From: Roseivirga sp.
GTDB lineage: Bacteria > Bacteroidota > Bacteroidia > Cytophagales > Cyclobacteriaceae
DNA length: 64,000 nucleotides
Assembly (NCBI GenBank): GCA_029262895.1
Contig: JAJCYM010000086.1
Location: 1-64,000, forward strand
Direction of reading: 5' to 3'
Position numbers and translations under genes: made by a program. The notes under the pieces are model-generated. The model made no database searches. It saw nothing but the letters and a program-made list of their open reading frames with translations, and was not told the DNA's origin. How positions within the stretch are numbered: position 1 is the stretch's first letter; each line of letters opens with the position of its first letter. Shown here in pieces: positions 52,874 to 61,806 of this stretch.

Positions 52874-55477
52874 CTACTCATTTCTCAAATTCTCAGCGGG
52901 GTTTGACTTTGCTGCTTTCAGAGTTTGAGAACTGATGGTGAAAAATGCAATGGCAATAATAAGCAAGGCACCTCCTGAGAGTTCCCAAAATCCAATACTG
53001 ATCCTATTCACACTCTCAGCCATAATCGTTTGCTGAAACATATAGTAAGCAGCTGGAATGGCAATAGCAGCTGAAATAATGAATATGGCTAAAAAACTTT
53101 TGCTCAACAGGAGAACTAGGTTCGAAATTGTGGCGCCTAGTACTTTACGTATCGTCAATTCTTTTAATCGGATTTCGGTGGTATAGACAGCCATGCCTAG
53201 CAACCCTAGAATTGAAATAGAGATGGCTACACCTGCAAGCAGGCCATAAGTTTTCACAGAAGAGGAAACTTCAGAATAAGCTCTTTCAATTTCATCACTA
53301 TAAAACATGGCTTCTAAATCATGATTCGGATCGATTTTGGTCCATGCTTCGCTGACTTTTGACATTGTATTTGTTATGTCATTTGTCGCTAATCTTAGGT
53401 TGATATAGGATGGCCTGAATTCGCCTGACCTGAAAATAAAAGGTGCCATGGGCTCATTTACCATGCGCGCATTAAAGTCTTTAACCACACCGATGATTGT
53501 CCAATCTTTTTGAAAATAGGTGATCTGCTTGTTGAGCGCTTCTATTGGTGTACCTAGGTTGAGTTGTTTGAGAAACATTTCATTAACGACCACCTTTCCA
53601 TCTGAACTGCCTTTGGTGAAGTCATTTCCGGCTATTAATTCATGACCCATATTGGATAAATATGCTTCATCGACATTAAAAGTATAGGTGATGACTGAAT
53701 CTGAAGGGTCATCAGCCTTTGCGAAAGCATATTGAGATGAACCGACACTCGGCAGCATGGTTGAGGTGGAAATACCGGTTACCTCAGGAAACTGTTGGAA
53801 CGCATTAATGAGCAATTGATGATCATTTCCATTTACGGAAACATTCAGCACATTTTCTGTACTAAACCCGAGGTCGTAGTTGAGGGCATAACGGTACTGT
53901 TTAGAAACTAATGTTACCAAGATAAAAAAGCCCATGGAGAGTGTAAATTGAATGGCGGTGAGGACCTTTTGTAAGCCAATACCTTTTCCTGATATAACCG
54001 AAGAGACACCTTTCAATATGCTTACTGGCTTCAATTTACTCATCATACTGGCCGGGAGTAAACCTGCCAATGCCCCAACCAAAATGGCGAAAGCAAGGAA
54101 GTAGAAATAGACTTGAATGGTAAGCTCAAGAGAGGTAGTCCTGCTCACATAAAAGTTAAGTGTTAGAAACCCCGGTTTGATCAATTTAAATAGGAAGAAG
54201 GCAATAACAAGGGCCAACAATGAAACCATGATGGCTTCTATCATGAATTGACTGATCAGTTGAAATCTTCTAGCGCCAACAACCTTTCTAACACCAACTT
54301 CTTTTGATCGTTTGATTGATCTTGCAATCGATAGGTTAGTGTAATTAAAACATGCCGCTAAAATGACGATGAGCGCCAACACCATTATTGAATTGACATT
54401 CTTAGAAGGCATCACTGTCCCAAATTGGTTTGACCGAGGCCTCCCTGGGAAAATATCATTCATTGCCTCTAAGCCTGGAGTAATTGTGTATCCTTTTACT
54501 TTTGCATTCTCTTGTTGGGCTAGTTGATTCAAATCTGATTGAATGCGATCTAATTTTTGTCCATCTGGGACTAAAATATAGAGGTAACTCGCAGTATGAC
54601 TTCTCCAATTGGTTGCCACTGAACTATTTCTAACTACCAGTGTTTGGAGGGCACCTATCGCGTCAAACTGCAAATGTGAATTTCTAGGAGGGTTTTTTGC
54701 TACACCAGTGATCGTGAGTTGATCTTTTGTAGAGTATTCTAAAACCTCGCCCACAACATCAGTTTTCCCAAAAAGCCTCATAGCAAGGTCTTCTGTTAAA
54801 ACTACGGTATAGGGTTCTGATAAAGCTGTTTCAGGATTGCCATAGAGTAAGGGAAATGTGAATATGTCGAAAAAGTCATTGTTGGAATAGATGCCCTTTA
54901 TGGAAATGACGGTTTCTTCAAGCGTCAAATCACCACTCATCCCTCTGAATATTGGGGCAACTTTTTCGGCACTGCTGAACTCTTGTGAATATCGAATACC
55001 AGTGAGAATGGAGGAAGTTGCATAGAAGGTTGTGCCCTGATTATCTCTTGAGATATCACTTGTCACTCTATAAATACGACTGCCATTTTTGTGGAAGTTA
55101 TCATAGCTATAGATTTCACTAACGAAGGTGATTGCTAGTAGCCCAACCGCCATACTAACGGAAAGGCCTATAATATTAATAGAAGAGAAGAGCTTATTTC
55201 TCATCAGGCTTCTAAGGGCTACAATGCTATAATTTCTGAACATGGCTGTGTGGTTATAGTGTCGTTGAGATTTGAATTTTTTAATAACAGATGGGCGGAG
55301 CATTTTAATCACCTCTCTTTTATAAATGCGATGAGCATGAGTTTTTCCCTGAGTGCGATAATTGATATTAAATTCTTCTTCTAAGTCACCCTGGAGTTCA
55401 TCGTGTACGTTTTCCTTACAAAACCATTCAAATAGTTTCGAATAGAAAGAGGGGGGCTGTTGGCGCTTATGAGTCAT
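52874..55477 (-). CDS. FtsX/MacB-type permease with permease-prefix domain (permease 3)
   Basis: About 867 residues from ATG 55477 (MTHKRQQPPSFYSKLFEWF); the frame to 55561 overlaps PadR too far. Prefix domain 1-75 with LEEEFNINYRTQGKTHAHRI, TM1 near 95-115 (NIIGLSVSMAVGLLAITF), periplasmic domain, FtsX block with NLSIARSIKRSKEVGVRKVVG, second periplasmic domain, end block with ELTIRKVLGATISNLV, final NPAENLRNE. Overlaps PadR 2 by 11 bp. Close paralogue of permeases 4 and 5. Confidence 0.9.
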   Translation of the reverse strand: MTHKRQQPPSFYSKLFEWFCKENVHDELQGDLEEEFNINYRTQGKTHAHRIYKREVIKMLRPSVIKKFKSQRHYNHTAMFRNYSIVALRSLMRNKLFSSINIIGLSVSMAVGLLAITFVSEIYSYDNFHKNGSRIYRVTSDISRDNQGTTFYATSSILTGIRYSQEFSSAEKVAPIFRGMSGDLTLEETVISIKGIYSNNDFFDIFTFPLLYGNPETALSEPYTVVLTEDLAMRLFGKTDVVGEVLEYSTKDQLTITGVAKNPPRNSHLQFDAIGALQTLVVRNSSVATNWRSHTASYLYILVPDGQKLDRIQSDLNQLAQQENAKVKGYTITPGLEAMNDIFPGRPRSNQFGTVMPSKNVNSIMVLALIVILAACFNYTNLSIARSIKRSKEVGVRKVVGARRFQLISQFMIEAIMVSLLALVIAFFLFKLIKPGFLTLNFYVSRTTSLELTIQVYFYFLAFAILVGALAGLLPASMMSKLKPVSILKGVSSVISGKGIGLQKVLTAIQFTLSMGFFILVTLVSKQYRYALNYDLGFSTENVLNVSVNGNDHQLLINAFQQFPEVTGISTSTMLPSVGSSQYAFAKADDPSDSVITYTFNVDEAYLSNMGHELIAGNDFTKGSSDGKVVVNEMFLKQLNLGTPIEALNKQITYFQKDWTIIGVVKDFNARMVNEPMAPFIFRSGEFRPSYINLRLATNDITNTMSKVSEAWTKIDPNHDLEAMFYSDEIERAYSEVSSSVKTYGLLAGVAISISILGLLGMAVYTTEIRLKELTIRKVLGATISNLVLLLSKSFLAIFIISAAIAIPAAYYMFQQTIMAESVNRISIGFWELSGGALLIIAIAFFTISSQTLKAAKSNPAENLRNE

Positions 55478-55808
55478 AACCTGGATGGAGTTTAAGCCTT
55501 GGTATCTTACCCCAAAACTGATCGCGAATTTCTTTTGCTCCGTGAAGAGCAGCGATGCCACGATTGGTCACAGTGTAATACCTTTTCTTTCTGCCGCCAC
55601 GATCTGGATGGGATTCTCCCTGTTCCGAAGTAATGAATCCCTTTTCCTCCAGTCTTGTAAGAGCAGTGTGCAATGCACCTCGACTTATTCCTCGATTGAC
55701 CTTTTCCATGATTTCCTGCTTTATGGTTACCCCATAAGCATTGTCATCAAGGGAGAGAATGACTAGTAAGACGATCTCCTGGAATTCGCCCAGGTGTGTT
55801 CCTTTCAT
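55467..55808 (-). CDS. PadR family transcriptional regulator (PadR 2)
   Basis: 113 residues, MKGTHLGEFQEIVLLVILSL start, close paralogue of PadR 1. Winged-helix core NAYGVTIKQEIMEKVNRGIS, GALHTALTRLEEKGFI, wing GGRKKRYYTVTNRG. The end overlaps permease 3. The operator-like site 2 lies 22 bp upstream of the ATG. Confidence 0.93.
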   Translation of the reverse strand: MKGTHLGEFQEIVLLVILSLDDNAYGVTIKQEIMEKVNRGISRGALHTALTRLEEKGFITSEQGESHPDRGGRKKRYYTVTNRGIAALHGAKEIRDQFWGKIPRLKLHPGYDS

Positions 55809-55830
55809 CTATATCAATTTAATTCTAGAT

Positions 55831-55853
55831 GCATGTTCTTAAATGGAGACGAC
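55831..55853. promoter_or_regulatory. putative PadR operator, site 2
   Basis: GCATGTTCTTAAATGGAGAC followed by GAC. It matches site 3 over GTTCTTAAATGGAGACGA and site 1 at the key positions (GTTCT ... AGACG). Inverted symmetry is weaker than in site 1. Confidence 0.6.
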
Positions 55854-55949
55854 AAAGTCAAATTTTTATTACTTAAAAGGAGACTTGGGTGTAAAAAAAA
55901 ATACCGAAATAGGGTTTAGGTATTCTACATATCGTTTCTACCATCAAAA

Positions 55950-58319
55950 TTATTCGTGCCGTAGATGGTCCACTGGATTTGAACGAGCTGCTTTAATGGT
56001 TTGGGAACTGATGGTGATCAACGCAATTGCTATTATGAGTAGCGCTCCGCTGGTCAATTCTAACAGTCCAACTTTGTTTTGATACACAACATCTGCCACT
56101 ATAATTTGTTGATACATATAGTAGGCAAGAGGAATAGCAGCACCCGCAGATAATATGAAAATGACCAGAAAATTACGACTTAGCAAAGCCAACAAGTTGG
56201 ATATGGTGGCGCCCAATACCTTGCGAATGGCTAACTCTTTGACCTTGGTCTCTGCTGTATAAACGGCCATTCCTAGTAGTCCGAGAATCGAAATACAAAT
56301 TGCAATACCCGACAATAGGCTGAAAGTTTTAAGGGATGTAGACACATCTGAATAACTGTTTTCAAAAATTTCATCATAGGACATGGCCGACAAAGGATTG
56401 ACAGGGTCAACCTTTTTCCATGCATCATCCAATTTGCTCATTGTGCTTACCCTATCAGTAGAGTTTAATTTAACGTTGATTTGAAAGTGGTTTTTATTAG
56501 TAATGGCAAAGAAGAAAGGACCAATTTCTTTGTGGATTGTGTTGTGATGGAAGTCTTTAACAACACCCACAATTATCCAGCTTCTATCTAAAAAACTGAT
56601 GCGTTCGCCAATAGCGGTTTCTGGAGAACTGATGCCCAGTTTTTTAACCAAGATTTCATTGACTACTGCCCGACTATCTGAACCCTCCTTCTCCAAATCG
56701 GAGCCTGCTATTAATTGATGACCCATGTTTGATAGATAATTTGGGCTAATATCAACTTTGGAGGTATTGACGGAGTCTAATGGATTTTTATGTTTAACGT
56801 GGAATGAACTTGAACCCCGTCCACCCAAAATACTACTAGAGGAAGATACTCCTAATACCTCAGGAATAGCTGCAAATTGGCTTTTCAAAACTTCAGGATC
56901 GTTAGATTGAGTAGCTACATTGAGTATGTTCTCTGTAGTGAAGCCCAGATCGAAATTTAGGGCATACTCATATTGCTTGTATGTAAGTATAACCAAAGTG
57001 GCACAACCCATGGAAAGGGCAAACTGGATGCCCACGAGAATTTTTCTCAATCCAATGCCCTTGCCTGTTTTGGCTGAAATGCCTTTAAGAATGTTGACGG
57101 GAAGAAACCTGGTCATAACAATGGAGGGAAATAAACCCGCCAAAATACCTACTGACACCGCAAAAATCAGAAAATAGAGATAAGTGATTGGTTGAAGAGT
57201 TAGTGTCGCTGTCTGTTGGATATAATAATCAAGTGCGAGGAATTCATGCTTAAACATTTGAAAAAGACCAAATGAAATGATGGTTGCGAATATTGAAACG
57301 AATACTGCTTCCAATATGAACTGGAGGAATAAATGACCTCTTTTGGCTCCTACGACTTTTCTTACTCCAACCTCCTTTGAGCGTTTCAATGAACGAGCGA
57401 GTGACAAATTGGTGTAATTGAAACATGCAGAGAAAAGGACAATTAAGGCTAAAATAACAACAGAAGTCACCTGCTCCTTTGCTATCACAATTGCGAATTG
57501 ATTAGAACGCTCATCACCCCCCGGGAAGATGGAATCGAGGCTTTCAAGGCTCATGAACAATTCCCAATACGCGAGCTTGGGATTTTCTTCCTCCGATATT
57601 CGATCCAAACTACCCTGAATTTGCTCCATGTTGGGATTCTCTGGTAGTAGTACGTAAACATAGCTACTCCATATGGTCCTGAAATGCGTGACTGTTTCGC
57701 TTCTACGTTCTTCCAGCGTTTTGAGCGATGCGATGGCTTCGAATTTAAGATGAGAATTGATTGGAATGTCCTTTAGCACGGCCGTCACTTTATAAGGCAT
57801 TTTTCCGAATCCCTCCAGGACTTCACCAATCACATCCACTCGATCAAATAGTTTTAAAGCAGTGGTTTCGGTAAGTATGATTGAGTATGGTTCGTTTAAA
57901 GCCGTTTTGGCATTTCCAGAGTGCAGAGGGAAGGAAAAAATGTCGAAAAAGGCTCCATTGGCGTATATTCCTTGAATATCAATGGTCGATTCACCCTTCT
58001 GAATATCTCCTGATAACCCTTTGGAAATGGGAGCCACCGCTTCAAAACCAGCAAAATCTGTAGCGAGTCTATTACCCGTATAAACAGATGCCGTTGCAAA
58101 TTTGGATATGCTGCCGTCAGCACGATGCATGTCGCTAACCACTCTGTAAATTCTTTCACTCTTTTGGTGGAAGTTGTCGAAGCTGTGCATCTCACTCATA
58201 AAAGTGATGGCCAGAAGTCCTACAGTCATACTGATTGAGAGGCCCATGATGTTAATGAATGAAAAAAGCTTGTTTCGCGCTAGGTTGCGTAATGCAACGA
58301 TGCTGTAATTTTTCAACAT
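55950..58319 (-). CDS. FtsX/MacB-type permease lacking the prefix domain (permease 4)
   Basis: A 789-residue protein starting MLKNYSIVALRNLARNKLFS, which aligns with MFRNYSIVALRSL at residue ~80 of permeases 3 and 5. The prefix domain is missing because its coding sequence upstream (58320-58488) is broken. The rest is intact: TM1, two periplasmic domains, NLSLARSLKRSKEVGVRKVVG, ELAIRKVLGATISNLL, end NPVDHLRHE. It may still be made from ATG 58319, but could be on its way to a pseudogene. Confidence 0.85.
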   Translation of the reverse strand: MLKNYSIVALRNLARNKLFSFINIMGLSISMTVGLLAITFMSEMHSFDNFHQKSERIYRVVSDMHRADGSISKFATASVYTGNRLATDFAGFEAVAPISKGLSGDIQKGESTIDIQGIYANGAFFDIFSFPLHSGNAKTALNEPYSIILTETTALKLFDRVDVIGEVLEGFGKMPYKVTAVLKDIPINSHLKFEAIASLKTLEERRSETVTHFRTIWSSYVYVLLPENPNMEQIQGSLDRISEEENPKLAYWELFMSLESLDSIFPGGDERSNQFAIVIAKEQVTSVVILALIVLFSACFNYTNLSLARSLKRSKEVGVRKVVGAKRGHLFLQFILEAVFVSIFATIISFGLFQMFKHEFLALDYYIQQTATLTLQPITYLYFLIFAVSVGILAGLFPSIVMTRFLPVNILKGISAKTGKGIGLRKILVGIQFALSMGCATLVILTYKQYEYALNFDLGFTTENILNVATQSNDPEVLKSQFAAIPEVLGVSSSSSILGGRGSSSFHVKHKNPLDSVNTSKVDISPNYLSNMGHQLIAGSDLEKEGSDSRAVVNEILVKKLGISSPETAIGERISFLDRSWIIVGVVKDFHHNTIHKEIGPFFFAITNKNHFQINVKLNSTDRVSTMSKLDDAWKKVDPVNPLSAMSYDEIFENSYSDVSTSLKTFSLLSGIAICISILGLLGMAVYTAETKVKELAIRKVLGATISNLLALLSRNFLVIFILSAGAAIPLAYYMYQQIIVADVVYQNKVGLLELTSGALLIIAIALITISSQTIKAARSNPVDHLRHE

Positions 58320-58488
58320 AGTTGTTTGGTTGAGTTGACTTTGAGTTTCTTGATTACTGAAGGGCGGAGCATTTTAAGACCTCTTTTTTTATACCACCTA
58401 TTGGCCTCTTTCAATCCGTAACTTCTGAATGTTCAGATTAACTTATTCTTCCAAATCTTCTGAATTCCCCCAGATGTGTTTCTTTCAT
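58320..58488 (-). pseudogene. fused relic of PadR start and permease-prefix domain
   Basis: From ATG 58488 the minus strand reads MKETHLGEF, matching the PadR start MKGTHLGEF, then loses frame within about three codons. Further on another frame reads YGLKEANRWYKKRGLKMLRP and SVIKKLKVN, matching the end of the prefix domain (GIKTANRIYKKEVLKMLRPS in permease 5). So one deletion joined PadR codons ~10 to the prefix domain, removing about 100 PadR codons and about 30 permease codons. Confidence 0.8.
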
Positions 58489-58603
58489 GTGTTCATTTTC
58501 AACGACTGCATGGAACCTTTGATGACCAGGACAACCATTCCATTGTGATTTGAATAATCGTCCTAATCATGGCGATTTCATTGGTCTGCATTTAATTTTG
58601 AGA

Positions 58604-58626
58604 TACATGTTCTTAAATGGAGACGA
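58604..58626. promoter_or_regulatory. putative PadR operator, site 3
   Basis: ACATGTTCTTAAATGGAGAC then GA; 18 contiguous bases are identical to site 2. It remains upstream of the deleted PadR, now 115 bp before the relic ATG. An ATG at 58581 stands at the spacing seen in the intact module at 55808. Confidence 0.6.
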
Positions 58627-58740
58627 AAAAATCAAATTGTTATCATAGAAATGGAGGCTAGGCCCGGAAAATCGCAGTAAAAGCTTGATTATTGCAGGGA
58701 ACCAGGGGTGATTAACAGATTTTACCAGCCTAAACTTCAC

Positions 58741-58783
58741 AATCTAACTTTGCCAATCCTCTAAAGGTGGGCAAAGTTAGATT
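58741..58783. repeat. 14-bp hairpin at the end of permease 5
   Basis: AATCTAACTTTGCC (58741-58754) pairs with GGCAAAGTTAGATT (58770-58783), touching the permease 5 stop codon. It may protect or end the transcript; no T-run follows on the minus strand. Confidence 0.7.
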
Positions 58784-61392
58784 TATGCGTTTCGGAGATT
58801 TTTGGCAGGATTAGAACGTGCTGCCTTCAGGGTTTGTGAGGTGATGGTAAGAAGGGCAATAATGATAATAAGAATCGACCCACTTGCCAACTCCCAAAAA
58901 CCTATATCAATTGTGTACTCTATGTTCTTTAAGATCAAATTTTTGAACATATAGTAAGTAGAGGGAATTGCGATACAGGCAGCGATAACGAAAATTGTCA
59001 AAAAACTCTTTGACAAGAGGCTTAGTAAACTACTTAAACTTGCCCCAAGAACCTTTCTGATTGTGAGTTCCTTTATTCTGGCCTCTGTCGTAAATACGGC
59101 CATTCCCAAAAGCCCTAACATTGAGATGCAAATGGCTACCATTGCAAGCATTCCAAAAGTTTTTGCTGAAGATGAGAGGTCGGCATATGTTCTTTTAATA
59201 TCCTCAGAATAGAAGCTGGAATTGAGTTTATACTCTGGGTATATTTCGTTCCATGCATTTTCCACCTGTGCTAAAGTCCCTGGCATATCGTTGGAAGTGA
59301 CCTTCACATTGACATGATACAGGTATCGTTCGGAGTCCCAGAGAAAGGCAAAAGGTCTAATCTGATTGTAAATTGTGCCGTAGTGAAAATCTTTCACCAC
59401 CCCGACAATAGTTCTGTTTTTATCATAAAAATTAAGCTGCTTACCTATAGCTTCATTAGGATTACCCAGTTTAAATCTACTCAAGAGGGTTTCATTGATA
59501 ACCATTTGATCTGTGGGACCCTCAGCTTTGAAGTTTTCGCCAGCCAGTAATCTATGACCCATATTGTTCAAGTATTCGGTATCAACGTAGTTGTTATAGA
59601 CAGTTGCAGAATCGGTTCCTTCCAGATTCTTGGCAATGTCAGAATTTAAAGTCCCCGTACTATGTTGAAAGTTGGACGCGGAGACACCCTCAATTCCTGG
59701 GATTTTTTCGAAGGCGGTTTTTATCAATGTTATGTCGCGTTCTTCCCAGTAGATATTGATGATCTTCTCAGTTTCGTAACCTAAGTCAAAGTTTAGTGCA
59801 TGTTTATATTGCTTTTGGGTTAACGTGACGATGATGACAAATCCCATTGACAACGTAAACTGAATTCCAATCATGATTTTTCTAAGGTTCAATTTATGAT
59901 TAGATCCTATCTGTGTTACTCCTTTTAAAATATTGATGGTTTTAAATCTTGTCATTAAAATGGCCGGGAGTGCACCCGCCAAGAAGCCAATAAGTATGGC
60001 AAACCCAAGAAAATAAAAGTAGGTCCTTGGCAGAAGGTCAAGTGTTGTAGTCCTTGAGGTATAGGAATTGAGCGCTAAGAATTCTGGCTTGATCAGTTGA
60101 AACAGGAAAAAGGCGATAACCAATGACAGGACGGAAACAATCACTGCTTCGGACACAAACTGTATAAAAAGTTGGTTCTTTCGAGCTCCCGCCACCTTTC
60201 TCACCCCTATTTCTTTAGCTCTTTTTAATGATTTGGCTATGGAGAGATTCGAATAATTGAAGCAGGCGGAAAAGAGGACAATCAATGCTAAAATGACGAT
60301 TTGATTGACGTTCTCTTTAGGCATAACCGTACCCATTTGGTTGTATTTTCCACTTCCTGGAAAAATATCGGTTAACGCCTCCAACCCTGGTTTGATTTCA
60401 TAAGCCTTCTGTTTGGCGTTTTCTTGTTTGGCAAGTAGATCCAATATTTCCTGACCATGCTCAATAGTACTATTTGCTCCTAGCTGAACATAAACATAGC
60501 TGCTCCACATGGTTCCCCAATCGTTGAAAAAACGAGCCCTGCTTGGCTTGGCTTCATAGGTTTTAAGCGAAGCAATTGCATCAAACTTGATGTGAGAAAC
60601 AGATGGTGGTTGTTGCATAACTCCGGTGATTGTGAACTGATCACGACCACGTTGAATTATCTCTCCAACTACATCTTTTTTTGAAAAGACCCTTAAGGCG
60701 AAATTTTCAGTAATTACAACTGAGTTTGGTTCCTTTAGAGCTGTTTGTGAATTTCCATAAAGCAATGGGAATGTAAATAAGTCAAGGAAGTCCTCACCTA
60801 CCAGTTGACCTCTCACGCTGAATCGATTCTCACCGTATTTAATATTTCCATTGAAGCCGTTTAAAACTGGAACGACTTTTTCAAAGACAGTCGAGTTTTC
60901 TTTAAGCCAAACACCGGTTAGAAGTGAGGTTGTAGCATATTCTTGCGGACTCTGACCAAGATTTGTACGGGTGTTGACTATTCTGTAAATGTGATCTCTG
61001 TTTTCATGAAATTTATCGTAACTATTAATCTCACTAACAAAGGTGATGGCCAAAAGGCCAACAGCCATGCTAATGGCCAATCCAATAATGTTGATTGCTG
61101 AAAACAGCTTATTTCTAGAAAGGTTGCGAAATGCAACAAGCGTATAATTTCTAAACATGGCAGTGTTGTTTAATTGACCTTGAGTTTTGACTTTTTTAAC
61201 GACTGAGGGCCGTAGCATTTTGAGCACCTCCTTTTTGTAAATTCTGTTGGCTGTCTTAATTCCTTTTTGATGGTAGTTGACTTCAAATTCCTCTAAGAGA
61301 TCTCCTTGCAATTCAAAGTATAAATCTTGATTACAAAACCACTCAAAGATTTTGTTATAGAACTTGGGAGGGGATATTTCTGTCTCAGACAT
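58783..61392 (-). CDS. FtsX/MacB-type permease with permease-prefix domain (permease 5)
   Basis: An 869-residue paralogue. Prefix domain (PPKFYNKIFEWFCNQDLYFE, LLEEFEVNYHQKGIKTANRI, KMLRPSVVKK), TM1 near 95-115, periplasmic domain, NLSIAKSLKRAKEIGVRKVAG block, second periplasmic domain, ELTIRKVLGASLSSLL block, end NPAKNLRNA. ATG 61392 lies in the last codons of PadR 3 (8-bp overlap). Confidence 0.9.
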   Translation of the reverse strand: MSETEISPPKFYNKIFEWFCNQDLYFELQGDLLEEFEVNYHQKGIKTANRIYKKEVLKMLRPSVVKKVKTQGQLNNTAMFRNYTLVAFRNLSRNKLFSAINIIGLAISMAVGLLAITFVSEINSYDKFHENRDHIYRIVNTRTNLGQSPQEYATTSLLTGVWLKENSTVFEKVVPVLNGFNGNIKYGENRFSVRGQLVGEDFLDLFTFPLLYGNSQTALKEPNSVVITENFALRVFSKKDVVGEIIQRGRDQFTITGVMQQPPSVSHIKFDAIASLKTYEAKPSRARFFNDWGTMWSSYVYVQLGANSTIEHGQEILDLLAKQENAKQKAYEIKPGLEALTDIFPGSGKYNQMGTVMPKENVNQIVILALIVLFSACFNYSNLSIAKSLKRAKEIGVRKVAGARKNQLFIQFVSEAVIVSVLSLVIAFFLFQLIKPEFLALNSYTSRTTTLDLLPRTYFYFLGFAILIGFLAGALPAILMTRFKTINILKGVTQIGSNHKLNLRKIMIGIQFTLSMGFVIIVTLTQKQYKHALNFDLGYETEKIINIYWEERDITLIKTAFEKIPGIEGVSASNFQHSTGTLNSDIAKNLEGTDSATVYNNYVDTEYLNNMGHRLLAGENFKAEGPTDQMVINETLLSRFKLGNPNEAIGKQLNFYDKNRTIVGVVKDFHYGTIYNQIRPFAFLWDSERYLYHVNVKVTSNDMPGTLAQVENAWNEIYPEYKLNSSFYSEDIKRTYADLSSSAKTFGMLAMVAICISMLGLLGMAVFTTEARIKELTIRKVLGASLSSLLSLLSKSFLTIFVIAACIAIPSTYYMFKNLILKNIEYTIDIGFWELASGSILIIIIALLTITSQTLKAARSNPAKNLRNA

Positions 61393-61723
61393 AGTTTAAT
61401 TCCATCCTTACGCTTGGTATTCTTTGCCAAAGTGCATCTCTCATTTCTCTTACTTCTTGCAGAGCCAGTTTCCCTTTATTGGTTACCTGATAATACCTTC
61501 TAGGCATACCTTTTCTTGATTTTATAGAATCACCTTGTGTGGATGTCAAAAAACCTTTGTCTTCCAAGCGTGATAATGCCGTGTGAAGTGCTCCACGACT
61601 GATACTTCGTTTCCCATCCATATTGATCTCTGTCTTAATGGAAACACCATAGGCATTGTCTCCCAAAACAAGGACGGTTAATAATGCGATTTCTTCGAAT
61701 TCGCCCAGATTTATCCTTTTCAT
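61385..61723 (-). CDS. PadR family transcriptional regulator (PadR 3)
   Basis: 112 residues, MKRINLGEFEEIALLTVLVL. Winged-helix core NAYGVSIKTEINMDGKRSIS, GALHTALSRLEDKGFL, wing KGMPRRYYQVTNKG. Same size and start spacing as PadR 1 and 2 but more diverged in the first residues. Two operator-like sites in tandem lie upstream. Confidence 0.93.
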   Translation of the reverse strand: MKRINLGEFEEIALLTVLVLGDNAYGVSIKTEINMDGKRSISRGALHTALSRLEDKGFLTSTQGDSIKSRKGMPRRYYQVTNKGKLALQEVREMRDALWQRIPSVRMELNYV

Positions 61724-61730
61724 AAAATTA

Positions 61731-61782
61731 ACGTTCTGTTTTGTAGACGTATAGATTTAAGAAAGGTTCTGTTTTGTAGACG
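61731..61782. promoter_or_regulatory. two tandem putative PadR operators, sites 4 and 5
   Basis: ACGTTCTGTTTTGTAGACGT (61731-61750) is an imperfect palindrome, and GGTTCTGTTTTGTAGACG (61765-61782) repeats its core 34 bp further upstream. They share GTTCTGTTTTGTAGACG exactly. Site 4 ends 7 bp before the PadR 3 ATG. Confidence 0.7.
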
Positions 61783-61806
61783 CTATTTTTAATGTCTCTT
61801 TTGGGC

